A stretch of 64,000 nucleotides of DNA from Oxytricha trifallax (lineage: Eukaryota > Ciliophora > Spirotrichea > Sporadotrichida > Oxytrichidae): positions 62,001 through 126,000 of the forward strand of contig ARYC01017288.1 of assembly GCA_000711775.1 (NCBI GenBank), in the 5' to 3' direction. Below the pieces are notes generated by a model. That model ran no database searches and had not been told where the DNA came from. It worked only from the letters and a program-made list of their open reading frames with translations. Positions 49,413-61,958 of the stretch are shown piece by piece (within the stretch, counting starts at the first letter, position 1; each line of letters starts with the position of its first letter). The position numbers and the translations under genes were made by a program.

Positions 49413-49974
49413 TCAAATATCAACTCTAATTGGTTCAGGTGGCATAGTGTCTTCAACGATTTGGAATCCCATAGATCTTGCACTTCCAAGAACCATTCTT
49501 GTGATTCCTTCGATATCATGTTTTATAATTAACTATAAACTTAATTAGTTTATCTTATTAAACTAAGCGCATCTGACTATTTAACCAATATAATAAAAAA
49601 TGTTGCTTTAGGTGTGGATCAAGTTCTTGCTTAACCTTGGCAATTTCGTACAAGTACTTAATTCCAACACGACCAGCAACATTTTAACCTGCTTTATCAC
49701 TACCCTTTGGAAGTCCAGCAGCTTTCTTAATGAACCATGAGGTGGGAGGTGGCTTAACTACAAACTTAAATGATCTATCAGCAAAGGCAGTCAATATAAC
49801 TCTCATTGGCACTTCGGTGTTGTACATAGTAGTGCGCTCATTGAATTCTTTACAGAACTGCATCATGTTTATACCGAGGGGTCCGAGGGCTTGACCAATC
49901 TTTGGAGAAGGCTTAGCAACTCCTGCGTTGCAATAAATACGTACTTGAGCCTTATAGGCTGGGCCTGTATTCAT
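49413..49974 (-). CDS. Mitochondrial large-subunit ribosomal protein L11
   Basis: Bacterial-type L11 (uL11), here probably mitochondrial. ATG 49974 gives MNTGPAYKAQVRIYCNAGVA, then KIGQALGPLGINMMQFCKEF (rRNA- and factor-binding N-domain), FVVKPPPTSWFIKKAAG and GRVGIKYLYEIAKVKQELDPH. An IES with plus-strand pointer TTTA (49522-49525/49607-49610) separates this from HDIEGITRMVLGSARSMGF. The frame ends at TGA 49415-49413. Length about 145 residues, as usual for L11. It has the bacterial proline-rich hinge (PPPTSW) and lacks features of cytosolic L12/uL11. No targeting peptide is obvious at the N-terminus. Confidence 0.92.
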
Positions 49975-50043
49975 TTTTATTTAATGGTTTCTATAATATT
50001 ATTAATTTTAATTTAAATTTCTACTTATCACTTGATTTAAGAT

Positions 50044-51860
50044 TCATTAAATAAGACTTCCCTAGCATTTTATATTACTAAATCTTTATAAAGACTTATT
50101 TAATGACTTAATAGTTGACGATTTATTCAAAGGGGCTCCCAATGTGAATTCCTTCCCACTTTAATTGAACTGTTCATTTTTCAAGGTACTTCTCAATATC
50201 TAAGCCAGTTTTTAACTTGATTTTCTCTCTAAACTATTCTAAGCACTGATACTATTCCCTTTTCTAGAATTTTATAAATTGATCTTACTACCACTGCTAC
50301 TATTCTAATTTACATGACTTTACAAGCAGATTGATTAATGTTTATTTTTGAAAACTAAGTTCAGGTTTGACTAACTGCTTCGATTTAAGATGGTATTACG
50401 GAGTTTACCTGCTTAGCTTAAACTGCTGAATTTCTTTCTAGAATTTGACTTTGAGATTTCTTCATTCAATATAATTAGATAGAAAATTTTGCTTTATTAA
50501 TTATTTTATTTAGTCAAGAATCTAATTATGTATGTAATAAACTTATAGAATTTAATATTCTATTAATAAATTACTCTAGTTTTAAGGACTAGGATTCAAA
50601 CTATAGAAGTTAGTCTATTTTTTCTCTTAAAATTAAGACTGTTCCTTGGGATTTATAATTAATCTACTCTTAGAAGAAGTTCCCTAACTATTACAGCTTT
50701 TATTTGAAAATTAGCTTGTATTGTGATTCTTGGCACTTTACGAGTATGATCTATTGTGGTAAGCATTTTGCATGTCGTCTATTTGTAATTTGCATTTCAA
50801 AGTATTTAAGTTAATTTAATGTTTAGCTGACTATTTATTTGATTTCTAATTGTTTTAAATTGACAAAGATTTTTTGTGGTATCCTATTCTTGAGTTTGGC
50901 CTTGGAGGGTTATATGATTGCGCATTAGATTACTGATATGGTTAACCTTTTAGGTTTTTTAACTAAATTTAGCTGACTTGATTAATGATTCCTTCATTGC
51001 TATTTGAAACCAATCCTTTTGGCTTTGATCTCTGTCTTTCAAGTGAATTTCTCATTAAATCTGAGTAGTTTTGTTAATTATCAAGGTAGCTTGGCTTTTA
51101 TAGATTGACTGATTAATTATGATGTTTCTGGCCTTCCTGACTCTAATTCCTAATATTTTAGCTCATGTGCAAGCTAGAGTTAGGCCTTGGTCTCAGAGAT
51201 TAATTTAACAACTGCATTTACTGTTAATGCTCTTTCTTTTTTATGTAGTTTAAAGTATAACTGCCAATAAGTTGCTGCTAATTCTATGATTATTAGCCTT
51301 AATTTTGAGTTTAACTTTGACTTCTCTAATTGGACTGCTTATTTTAGGATTAGATCTACGCATTATTATAATTTCCCTAATTATTTTGTCTTTTCTAACT
51401 TTGATTCTAATTTTATTAATAGCAAACTTTTTCTGTCGTTCTACCTCGACTGTTAGATCTGTTTAAAGATTGAGAATTAATTGTTGAATGATTCATTGAA
51501 GAGTGAGGTCTTGTATGAGAGGTGGTCAATGTTTGAAAGTTCTAAGTTGTCGCTTGATAATTTAAATTTTGACTATACTGCTGTTAAGATGGTTGGTTGT
51601 GATATGACACAGTTGTATTATTAAGAAATAACTCAATAACTACTAAATATCCTTTTTAATATTAAAACAATTAAATTTATCTGCTTTTAATTGTAAAAGC
51701 AGAGCCTAACCCAGAGGTGTCTCTTTGAGATGAATTGGACTAGTTATAATTCTGTAACTAAGTTGACTGTGTATTAACTTTAGTATTCTGTAGATTATTT
51801 TACTCATATTTCTCATTTTATATCTTATTAACTTAGTTTCCGATACGCCATATTGATGAA
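50044..51860 (-). CDS. Large glutamine/serine/asparagine-rich (prion-like) protein
   Basis: A very long minus frame (about 51640 to 50480 without interruption) is packed with TAA/TAG glutamine codons. Examples are YSQNLNYQATTQNF, SRGRTTEKV, QNQGQQSQNQQQLIGSY, RPRPNSSLHMSQNIRN and NPPRPNSRIGYHKKSL. An IES near 50480-50590 leads to a second block (NEEISKSNSRKKFSSLS...) ending at TGA 50046-50044. An upstream segment (about 51700-51850: NLQNTKVNTQSTQLQNYNQS) belongs to the same frame after another IES; the start is not resolved. No globular domain seen. Read with the standard code the region would look like noise, because almost every third stop is a glutamine. Confidence 0.7.
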
Positions 51861-52714
51861 ATAAATTTAATCACTCTCAAGAAATTTTATATTAAAAATA
51901 ATTTTTCTTATCAAACTTCGTATAAGATATTATTACTTGAATGACATGTAATAATAAATGAATTTCTTTTTACAATAACAGACTATTAAAATTCTCTGAA
52001 TTTTTGCATTAATTTTACATTGTAGGCATCTACTGTCTTTCTCGAATTTTTTACTTTTGAAGTTAGTTTCCCTCTGCAAATTATATCTGAGATAAGTTAA
52101 TCACTCAGAGTTGTTAAGGATTATGCTAAATTTTTGTGTTATTTAACAAGTTTTATTTGTCTATTCTCTGCATTTATAATTAAAATTATAATTATCTATT
52201 AAGTGTAAGTTGAGATATTAACATATATCGTCATTATTTTTGGTTAGTTAATAATTGCTATATATTATTTTAATTTATTAAACTATAAGGAGTGACTGAT
52301 CGTTAAATATGAGGCTACACGAAGGAAAGTTAATTGTTTTTTGGCAACATTAATAAGCAATTTATTAATTAAATTTATTTTCAATAGTAATTTATGCAAG
52401 TATATATTTTAATTCCATTTTGATATCAAGTTTATATTTATATATCAGCTTCAACAGCTACTTTGGAATAAATTTATTTATAACTTTTATTCAATATCAT
52501 AATTGATCTTATGAAACATTTGAGAAATAGATATCAAAATTAAAATTTCTGTGATTAAGCAAAGAATTTGTTAACCAAAAATAATTAAGGAAATCAGAAA
52601 ATTCTTTGCTTAATTAATAAACATTCTATCTTTTTATGTTTGTACACTCAAATGTATATCTCAGTGTCATTACTTTAATTATTATATATATTTAAATTAA
52701 ATATATATAATAAT
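51861..52714. other. AT-rich spacer with a hairpin
   Basis: No gene supported. It contains an inverted repeat with 15-bp arms (52554-52568 and 52600-52614) and a smaller A/T palindrome at about 52678-52718. Confidence 0.5.
52554..52614. repeat. Inverted repeat, 15-bp perfect arms, 31-bp loop
   Basis: ATTAAGCAAAGAATT (52554-52568) and its exact reverse complement (52600-52614), just downstream of the 52.7-53.3 kb minus-strand gene. Confidence 0.8.
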
Positions 52715-53347
52715 TACCACTGTTAACTCCTCCTACTTCATCCCTTAAACTACTGTTGGCATTACTAGTAGTTTGATTAGCACTATCACTGTTCTATTAA
52801 TTATTTTTTGCTTTTTTGTTAGTATGATTAACAATTTCCTCCTCATTAACCATCCACAGATGTCTGTATTGCAACTAGGTGTACACCTCCTTATCCAAGT
52901 CAATCCCACTCTTCAAGAAAGCATTTAATATCGTTAGGAGTTCGTCTTTGGATTTAATAATTAACTGTTCGTTTTCTTTCAGGTATTCTGGCATTTCAGG
53001 GTCGTCTTTCAATTCCTTCTCTATTTCTTTGTAAATTAGTATTAAAATTTGAGAAATTAGACTATATTATGTAATGTAAGTCATTTATTTAAAAGAAAAT
53101 GCTAAATTTCTTTGTTAGACTTGATTAACATGTAGATTTTAGTGTCCAGTTCTTGCATCTTGATGATAAGTGCTTCTTTAATGTCGCAAGTCTAAGGTAA
53201 TTGTCCATTCTCAGTAACGTGGTAGTGATCTGCCATGTCAATTATGGGCTGTGATTAAATTGGGTTCAAGTGACTTGTGCAGGAGTGATGCACTATTGGA
53301 TGTGGGTTCACCTGAGAAAATGTGGAAGTGTCGATTTGTTCTACCAT
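52715..53347 (-). CDS. Unknown protein with central helical region
   Basis: The start at 53347 (MVEQIDTSTFSQVNPHP) leads into DIKEALIIKMQELDTKIYML. An IES with one of the longest pointers in the window follows (ATTTCTTTGT on the plus strand, 53023-53032/53106-53115). Its removal joins IKSN to KEIEKELKDDPEMPEYL. Then come LLTILNAFLKSGIDLDKEVY and LWMVNEEEIVNHTNKKAK, and an N/S/Q-rich tail (NANSSLRDEVGG). The terminus is not resolved; the frame enters A/T palindromic DNA at about 52718 where another IES probably begins. No family recognised. Confidence 0.65.
53023..53115. other. IES with a 10-bp pointer
   Basis: ATTTCTTTGT lies at 53023-53032 and 53106-53115. Deletion restores the minus-strand frame from IKSN to KEIEKEL. 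Confidence 0.9.
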
Positions 53348-53757
53348 TTTATAAAAAAAGTTTTAATATTACAATTTTACTTGATAGAAAGATCATAAGA
53401 ATAGTTTTTAATTAGCTATAAACTGACAATAAATTCTATTTGTATATCTTTGATCAATTTTCTCTCATAAATCATAGAATAATATTATTAAATATCTTTA
53501 TATTATTTATAAAGAGAAAAGGATAAGAGATGGATAGCATAGTGAGAAATTAAGAAGAGAAGATTTGAATTATTTTTAGTTTATTAAATTGCGAAATTTA
53601 ATTTATTCCTATACAGTGTTTAATAACCATTGGTTGGACTACTAAAAGTTTGGATTTGAACAATATTTAAGAATTTAGTATATTCTTCTTTATAATAAAT
53701 TCAAATTTTTTTGCGCTCATAATTTCCCCCTCAAAACTTAATAACCTAACAAATACG
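53348..53757. other. Divergent intergenic region
   Basis: Between the divergently transcribed unknown gene and ribonucleotide reductase. Nothing specific seen. Confidence 0.5.
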
Positions 53758-55330
53758 ATGATGATGGATCACCAACAAGAAATCGCTGAAATCCTTTCCC
53801 AGCACTCAATTTATAATCAATGAATTTGAAGTTAAAAAACATTTCTATTTAAATAAATCTTAAAAGTTAATAGAAACGGGGATGGGGGGAGTAATTAGGG
53901 TATTTATTATATGTGAACTCACAATAACAGACTCATGACTTCAACAAACAGTAATACAGTCAGCAACCAAACAGTCAATTCCAGGTAAGTTGCCATTTAC
54001 ATAAACCAGGGCTCATATTAATAACTCTTGTAATAAAAAAAATTATCATGTTCATATTAATAATTGTTATACTGAATAAAATTACTCATAGAATTGGTCC
54101 AGATTAGTTCCGTCTTTTCAAAATCAACATATTCTTAATCTTTCCATCTTTAGATGATTCAGAACTCCCACAACAATCAATAATTTTTAAATTTATTTAA
54201 AAGTTGTAAATCAAATATTTGAAACCCACTCTCAAGTGAGGTATAAATAGCAAGAATTTAATAATATATTTTTTCGAAGCTTTACAAAACTGAAACTTGG
54301 TTTTAACTCAAAAATAGCGAATATTGCTTCCCAGTACAGCAATTTCACTCAGACTCAAGGCATGCTCCCAGAGCCTCTTCTCGAAGATAACCCAAACAGA
54401 TTTGTTATCCTTCCAATCAAGTACAACGACATCTGGAAGATGTACAAGGACCAGATGGCTGCTTTCTGGACCTCTGAGGAAATCGACCTCGCCACCGACG
54501 TTAAGGATTGGGAGAGACTCAACGACAACGAGAGACACTTTATCAAGCACGTCCTTGCCTTTTTCGCTGCCTCAGACGGAATCGTCAACGAGAACCTCGC
54601 CCAGAGATTCTGTACTGAAATCCAAGTTCCAGAAGCACGCTGTTTCTATGGCTTCCAAATGATGATGGAGAACATTCACTCAGAGACTTACTCAGTACTC
54701 ATCGACACCCTCATCAGTGACCCACACGAGAAGGAGTTCCTCTTCAAAGCCATCACTAACATCCCAGTTGTAACTAAGAAGGCTGAATGGGCCATTAAGT
54801 GGATTGGTGAGAGCGCTAGCTTCGCTGAGAGACTAATTGCTTTCGCTGCTATCGAGGGCATCTTCTTCTCAGGATCCTTCTGCTCAATCTTCTGGCTTAA
54901 GAAGCGTGGCCTCATGCCAGGTCTCACCTTCTCAAATGAGCTCATTTCAAGAGACGAAGGTATGCACACTGACTTTGCTTGCCTTCTCTACAAGCACTTG
55001 AACAACAAACTTTCTAACGAGAGAATCTTGGAAATTATTACCAATGCCGTCGGAATCGAGCTAGAATTCGTAAGTGACTCCCTTCCAGTTGAGCTTATTG
55101 GTATGAACAGCAAGTTAATGGGGCAGTACATCATGTTCGTTGCAGACAGACTTCTTTTCGCTCTTGGTGTACCTAAATACTATTAAGTCGAAAACCCATT
55201 CGAATGGATGGACATGATTTCATTAACAGGCAAGACCAACTTCTTCGAGAAAAGAGTTGGAGAGTATCAGAAGGCTAACGTGAAATAAACTAAAGAGGAC
55301 AAGGTCTTCACCCTTGACGCTGACTTCTGA
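53758..55330 (+). CDS. Ribonucleoside-diphosphate reductase small subunit (R2, class Ia)
   Basis: Makes the tyrosyl radical for dNTP synthesis together with the R1 subunit. The start [15 protein letters not shown] is followed by an IES (CAAT, 53818-53821/53922-53925) and a Q/N-rich stretch. A 266-nt GT-AG intron (53985-54250) leads to the conserved body. Iron and radical motifs are present: [27 protein letters not shown] (metal Glu and His, radical Tyr), [28 protein letters not shown] and NPFEWMD. The C-terminal FTLDADF is the R1-docking tail. TAA at 55184-55186 inside YYQVENPF must be glutamine. Codons are much richer in C and G than neighbouring genes (AAC, GAC, CTC, ATC), as expected for high expression. 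The Q/N-rich N-terminal extension is longer than usual for R2. Confidence 0.96.
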
Positions 55331-55741
55331 GGAGTCTTGGAGATTCTAAAAGTCACCCTAAACCTATAAATTTCCACCTTGTATCTACATTTAAACTATA
55401 TAGTCGTAAATATATAATGTACCTTGTTTTTTGACTAAGAATTTATCTAATTTTCTCTTTTATTTTACGTGTCTATAATATTTGGATATCCATTATTCCA
55501 GTGCATATCCAAAACAAATCTTTTCCTTTTAGTCAGTTATGCTCTTTACTTTAAGACAAATCTAATTCAATATCTAAAAATATTGTAATATTAAATGATA
55601 ATTTAAATGCTAATGTAATATACTTAAGTTGAATTTGTCATATTCGACAAAATAAATAATTTATTATACATGTTTAAAAAGCTTTTAGTCTCCTTTTGTT
55701 TTCAAAGATAACTTATAAGTCATAGATATAAAGTATCATTT
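55331..55741. other. Convergent 3' intergenic region
   Basis: Between the R2 stop and the stop of the opposing HEAT-repeat gene; presumably both 3' UTRs. No motif called. Confidence 0.5.
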
Positions 55742-58700
55742 TCAAGGCTTCTTTTTATTCATAGAGTTTACTTTAAGAACATTTGAAGAACTAGTCCCTC
55801 TAATTCTAGATCCACTACTTGCTGAACTTACTGAACTTAGATTACTTGACTGCGATGAGAGAACTGAAGAATGATTAGTACTTGGGATAATATTGCTGCA
55901 ATAAGCGTCTTCCTTAATGAAATCTTTTGCTGAAGATACTCCGCTATTGTAACGCTTCACCATAGGAAGCTTATTTTTCATGCTACTACATACATTAGTA
56001 CTGCTATGGGATATCGAAGCACCGCTATATTTGTTCTCATTAGAACCGGAGTGGGGGAGGTACATAGGACTTATGCTTGGAAGTCCTATGATTTGATGAT
56101 CGTTACAGGAGTTTCTTTTGACCATTTTCTTTCCATTCAGATTACTACTTGGCTGAATGCTTACTTTAGAAGTTTGCCTTAATGTTTTCCTTCTTTGCAT
56201 TTAGAGTTTAGGGTCTTGTAGTAGTTTGTAAATCTCGTACTTGTGCTCCTCTTCTTGTCTTCGCTTTTGTTCCTCGTCTATACGTTCCTTCATATCTCGA
56301 TTTTCTTAGTCTAGTTCATACTAGTCGTGCTTCTTTTCTTACTCAATTCTTTAGTAATATTCCTCTTCGCTGAGATCTTTATTCTTGATAGCTTTAATCT
56401 CGCAGTCATATGCTATTTCACTAATATCGTCATCCTTATCGTTTTTAAACTTATCAAGCAAACTGAACAATTCAATTCTCTAGCTTTTGTCAACTTCATG
56501 GGATTAATGGACGAATTTAGAAGTTTAGAAAAACCTTGAAATTATTTTCTCAGTTAGCAAACACACTCTTCTTCTAATAGCGAGTTATTTGTCGTTTTAT
56601 AAACAAATGAATGTGTCGTAGAAGTTTTAGACAAAGAATCTTTTAGTCATCTTTGGTGCTTTGTCAAATTGAGATTATGTCAAGCTTTACTCAATAAAAG
56701 TTAGGAATGCTTTTCTTACTGAAATGCTTTTGGCTTTTGCTAAATCACAGATAATTTGCTCAACTAATTCCTGCCTCTCAAGTCTTCGATAGTTATTATA
56801 AACTAAAGTTGATACTAACCTTGCTATATTGTAAGAAAACATTTGAATTTGGAAAATTAAATTTAAATTATAAAAAAACAAATTCGTGGCAGTTAACTTT
56901 CTGGAAGCCTAGACAATATGGTACTTGTTCGATTGAGAATTCAAAATCAGCTAGACTTTACTATTGGCAGTACTCCTCAATCGCATCCCTGAAGCGAGAT
57001 AACTCAACTTTAATTTTGGGTGATTTGTTTAGTAGATTTTAATGCCAAAATTAAAGTCAAGTTATCTCGCTTCAGGGATGCGATTGAGGAGTACTGCCAA
57101 TAGTAAAGTCAAGCTGATTTTGAATTCTCAATCGAACGAGTACCATATTGTCTTGGCTTCCAGAAAGTTAACTGCCACGAATTTGTTTGTTTATAATTTA
57201 AATTTAATTTAATTTTCCAAATTCAAATGTATTCCTACAATAGCAGGTTTAATTTATTCATTTACTCTTTAATCACTAAGTAGAGTAATGAGAGAGGACA
57301 TAATTCCCTATGACAAAACTCTGCAATTCAAACTTATGCAAGCCATATTTATTTAATTTATAAGCAATTCAAATGCTCTCCAATCCTTTCTATATTGCTC
57401 TGCTAAGTGTTTTCTGTTATAAAGATCAATTACCAATTCAACAAGGTATTTAGCTTTTATTTCACAGTGAGAAATGTTCATATTTATTATTGATTCTCCC
57501 AAGTTAGGAATCAGAAAATCTCTAACAGTTTCATTCTTCATAAAGTTTATGAATGAATTATAATAATTTTCTTTTTGCTACTAGTCTAAGTTGTGAAGTT
57601 TAAATTATTCATGTAAGCTTAGTGCAATCTGTTTTATAATTTAAAGATTTAAATCGTTATCGAATGCATTCTTTTGCTTTTTAAAGAGATTTACAAATGT
57701 GAATTTATCAAGTGCACTTAAAAAACTCATATTACTCCTTAATTTATTTTATTTCTCAATATGACAAGATTATATTAGAGAAATAATTAAATTTATATTC
57801 ATGTCTATAATATATTATCAATTAATGGTAATCAACTAAATACAAATTAATATTTAATGATATAAACATGGAAGAAAAATATTTTACCAAGAATCTCAAT
57901 AACATTACTTGTTTGCAAGTCAATGCAATAATAACCTTCATTAATTTAACCCAATTTTTAAAGTAAACCTACTTCAAATATTATTAAAAAAGCAATTATA
58001 AAACTTCACTAATAGAATTCTATTTAATATAACCGCACAAATTAATATATCAAAATAATAAGAGTTTTAACTTTCAGATCCATTATTTATTGGTGAAGCA
58101 TCAGCTGTCGAAGACTAGGGAGGTGTCTAAGATGGTGCTAAATCATCAATAAAAAGTGAGAATTGTAGTATAATTGCTGAACAATCAAGCACAGTTTTAT
58201 TTGCGAATATACTTGCCATAGCCGGTAAATTATAAGCGGCATTGAGCTGCAATTACTGATCACATTGTGAATTTATTATGCCAAGGAAGTATTAAGCGAT
58301 ATTTTACTAAAGTTGTTCAAACACAGAAGGGTAGTGCTTGAAGAGACCGTACGCTATTTTACCCAAATATTTTGTTAGTTTTAATTGGCTGTCTCCGTCT
58401 TCGCATACTTTTTCAAATATGATTGGCAGATTTTTAAGAATCAGTTTATAACATTAATTTTTAATGAATTTGGATACATAAAACTATATGCTTGATTCCA
58501 TAATATATTGGATAAACTATACTCATGTTTTAGTTATCGAAGATCGGTTATCCTTTTTCTAGCATGACATCAAATAGAGTAATTAAGCTTGTCACTTTAA
58601 TTATGATTTCTTCATCTTCAATCAGCTCACTGATCTTTCTAAATAAAATATATTATTTAAATATTCAATAGTCACATGATGGATAGAATATAAAAATTAA

Positions 58701-60383
58701 TTAAAATGATCTCCTTGCTAAATATATTACTAAGTTCATTCAGATTGAATTGCATGCCAATTTCTAACAATTTTTCTGCACATATCTTTCTTATCACCCA
58801 CTAATTGTCTTAAAATAGATTTTTAGCTTGGTTTAGATATTTTTGCAAACTTTGATTTTCCAGCTCATATTAAATAATTTCCCTTATATATGTACTTATT
58901 TCATAGTTAATATTTATGTATATGTTATAAAAACTCATTCAATGGATTATGAATTGAAACTCTTTTATTTCTGAGTTTCAACATGCCAATGAGAAATGTC
59001 GTGAGTATTTCTGCGCCCTTAGTTCTAATCTTTTAGGCTTTCTTTGAGCTTAACATTTCGGCTATTTCATTATTTTGGAATATTTCATCAATTATCGGAA
59101 TTCGACAAGTTGGAATCACCTCTGAAATCAAATCTAGCCATTAATACCAAGACTAAAAAAATCATCAAATTCATTGTGAATTGAAAATTTTTAATTCATG
59201 TAAAAATGAAAAAAGGTATGTTATTAAGAATTGATAAATAATTAGTGATTTTTTTCCTACTTAATTTCATATTATTATAATATCCCTTTTGAATCATTAT
59301 CAACTAATATTTTTAAATTGTGAATCGAGAAAATAAACAATAATCTTAAATTCATTTATAGAGCACTTACATTCTAAGTTTCATAAGTAAGTTGGTTGAC
59401 ACAAATATCTAAAAACTTGTTGCTATTTTTCTCATTTACTATCTATAAGCAAATTTTATAGCAAAATCTATAAATAAGTTACTCCCAATTCGAAGACTTT
59501 TCTAAAACAGCCTATGGATTCAATCAGCAGTTCATCCTCCCAGTGATCTATTTGATTCTATATGCAATTTATTTAACAATCAATTAATTAAATAGATATC
59601 TTTAAAAGTAGATTTTTATATCTTTTATACTTATTAGAAAGAAAGTTAATGAAAGTTTTTGTTAGTTTACTTCATTTAAAAAATTTAACTATATATTGCT
59701 GAAATCAAACTAACTAAATCAATGATTCATAGAGATAATGGATAGCTCTTTCATATAATTTAATAAAGAGAGAAATTCAGTAGTACTGTAAACTTTATTT
59801 CTTTTTTTGAAACATGGTGAAAGTTTTAATTGCAAAAATAAAATGAAAAATTCTTAAGACTTACAATTATCAATGGGAAAATTTCCTCATTTCCGCCCTT
59901 CTCATTCATGTATTAGTGTAAATTTATCACCACCTATTCAAATCAATAACTTTGAATTATTATATTGATTATAAAACATTTTTTAAAAAATGGGGGGAAG
60001 TCGATGTTAAATATATCCATAATAGGTGTTATATTACTCTTAATAAATCAATAAAGGATAAACGCTTATATTACAGCTCTTTTCTGAATATCAATCCCCT
60101 TCTTCATTATAAATACACCTTTTTAAACAAGAGTCATATCATCTTTGATTGTCATTCTTTCTATTTCCTCTTCAGTCTATACAATGAGAAGAGTTAATTA
60201 TTTGTGATTTTTATCAAGAAATTTGATTAAATTCTCGTAATTCCTTATATATCTCCAATCTCTTAATTTATTCATGTTCAACAGATAATACCATAAACTA
60301 AAACTTACAATGACTCGCTCTTAATTTTCAGGAAATTCTTCACGCATGAGACTTTCTAAAAAGTCAAAATTTTCTGGCAGCAT
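55742..60383 (-). CDS. HEAT-repeat protein resembling PP4 regulatory subunit 4 (PPP4R4)
   Basis: Probable scaffold or regulatory subunit of a PP2A/PP4-type phosphatase. ATG 60383 gives MLPENFDFLESLMREEF. HEAT-type helices follow: VFIMKKGIDIQKRAVIQA, WEDELLIESIGCFRKVFEL, LDLISEVIPTCRIPIIDEIF, NQWVIRKICAEKLLEIG, QLNAAYNLPAMASIF, KPAIARLVSTLVYNNYRRLE and KSISVRKAFLTFIEQ. A charged coiled coil (DMKERIDEEQKRRQEEEHKY) precedes a serine-rich tail ending NSMNKKKP at TGA 55744-55742. The coiled-coil and Ser-rich order after HEAT repeats is what suggests PPP4R4; the family match is by eye. IES pointers (plus strand): TACAATGA (60180/60306) and AACT (57724-57727/58069-58072, 345 bp). A TA-flanked MITE (56829-57240) also lies within the coding region. 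Confidence 0.75.
56827..57242. mobile_element. TA-flanked palindromic MITE, copy 2, inside a coding region
   Basis: The body is 56829-57240 (412 bp) with TA at 56827-56828 and 57241-57242. The halves are inverted copies around a spacer of about 35 bp. Termini TTGTAGGAATACATTTGAATT match copy 1. Removal to one TA gives, on the minus strand, CCT GCT ATA GCA AGG. This joins EQIKP to AIARLVSTLVYNN within a continuous HEAT-repeat frame. Confidence 0.92.
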
Positions 60384-60975
60384 TTTTAACTTTATAATAT
60401 AGTTGCTAAAATATAAAAAGTTTAATCTATTAACAATTACATTTCTATAGTCTATTAAAATTAAACTGATTGAAATTCTTATTTTGCTTTTTTACTTTTG
60501 ATGCAATTATATATCATTAAGATGGTGATATTTGTAAAACAATACTTTTTCCGAAAATAATAATCGTATATTTTATTATTTATATAACTTAATTATTAGT
60601 GTCGATGTTTATTTTATAATTTATATCATTCTTTCTCAACTACCAAAATCTTAAATCTTGAGTCTTAAGAATTAAAATTCTGATCCTCTAAGATTCATGA
60701 ATGAAAGAATCGTGCTTTAATGCATAAAATTTTTCAAAACTTAATGGAGTTAGAAAATAGTAAAATACTTAATTGTAAATTTAACTAATTTGAAATAGAT
60801 TTTTATCAAAGATTAATTTTTATAATCTAGCAATATAAATGAGAAAAGAAGAGAATAGGAAAAGAATTGCAGATCAAAAGATTATGAATGAGTCCAAATA
60901 CTTAGAATGTAAGTAGATAAACTGAAATTAAATTATTGAATTAAAAATTAAAATCTAGATAAAAATAAGATTATC
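60384..60975. other. Intergenic spacer
   Basis: Between the HEAT-repeat gene start and the next minus-strand gene's stop. No coding signal. Confidence 0.5.
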
Positions 60976-61499
60976 TCATTGCTTGAGTGCGTTGAGTTTT
61001 ACTTTCTACTCTAAAATGTCAGCCATTCTTCTTAAGAGGAGGGCTTTATTTGAGTCGTCAGTCTCTTCATCAGTTTCTCTCTAGGTTTTTTCATTTTCCT
61101 CATCTAATTCTTAGCATCTCCCCTCCACTATCATGTTGATAATGCTTGGTATCATCACTCTTTCTGAAAGACATTTTCTAGCTTTCTCGCAATCGTCCAG
61201 TGCTATTAGCCGAGCAAAGACCATATGAGAGATAATTATATGCTCTTTTTATTATGTTTTTTGAGTCAAAGTCTTAAGATTAAATTAAAGAAGTACCTTT
61301 AATTTAATTTGAAATTTCTTCTCACTTTTTTCCTTTGTCAGGGTATTTTTGATGGCTTTTAGCTTCTCTTCATGAAACCAGTACTAATATAAAAAATAAT
61401 AAAAGACATATTCGCTACCTCAATTTATTCTTGATCTGAAAGATGATAAAATGCGTAATCGTTAATATCCTCGCAATCGTAGATTGCTTTTCTGTTCAT
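60976..61499 (-). CDS. Small charged protein, unknown
   Basis: About 145 residues: MNRKAIYDCEDINDYAFYHL, then a GT-AG intron of about 36 nt after QEQIE, YWFHEEKLKAIKNTLTKE, a second intron, then HMVFARLIALDDCEKARKCL. It continues MIPSIINMIVEGRCQELD and an acidic stretch ending EQKVKLNALKQ at TGA 60978-60976. Both introns fit exactly. Helical and charged; no family recognised. Confidence 0.75.
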
Positions 61500-61958
61500 C
61501 TTTTAAATATAATAAACAATTAATTCTACTCCTCTTATTAATATTACTAAAAATCAAATATTTAAGAGAACGTTTATAATAATAATAATTTAAAAGAATC
61601 CACATTGAAGTTTTTGGGACCACATATATATTAATGTGTTTTATAAATATAAAAAGCAGAACTTTATATTAGTTACGGCATATTTCCGCTTGTATACTAT
61701 GAATTCTCATCGTCATTGCTTGCCTTGCTATTTTTGTTTTTTTTTCCGAAATCTCTGACTCCTACCTTTCCTTCCTTTATTTGTTATTTAAATATTTGGA
61801 TTAAATTTACTAAAAATTTCAATAAAACAAGAATATAAAAATAAATCTCATTTGATTATAATCTTGCAATATCCTCAATTAACAATTCCTATTGTTATCT
61901 ATTTAATTACAAGCATTATTTAATACAAAAAATGAATTATAAAAAATTTCTAAATTGA
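61500..61958. other. Spacer
   Basis: AT-rich, no coding signal recognised. Confidence 0.4.

Noticed and set aside
54308..54969. Several long frames overlapping ribonucleotide reductase on both strands
   Set aside because: Shadows of the GC-rich R2 coding sequence.
56500..56530. Possible 15-nt GT...AG mini-intron in the HEAT-repeat gene (minus strand, GTTGAC...GCTAG)
   Set aside because: It is a multiple of three, the frame is open without removing it, and the uninterrupted reading gives the better helix sequence.
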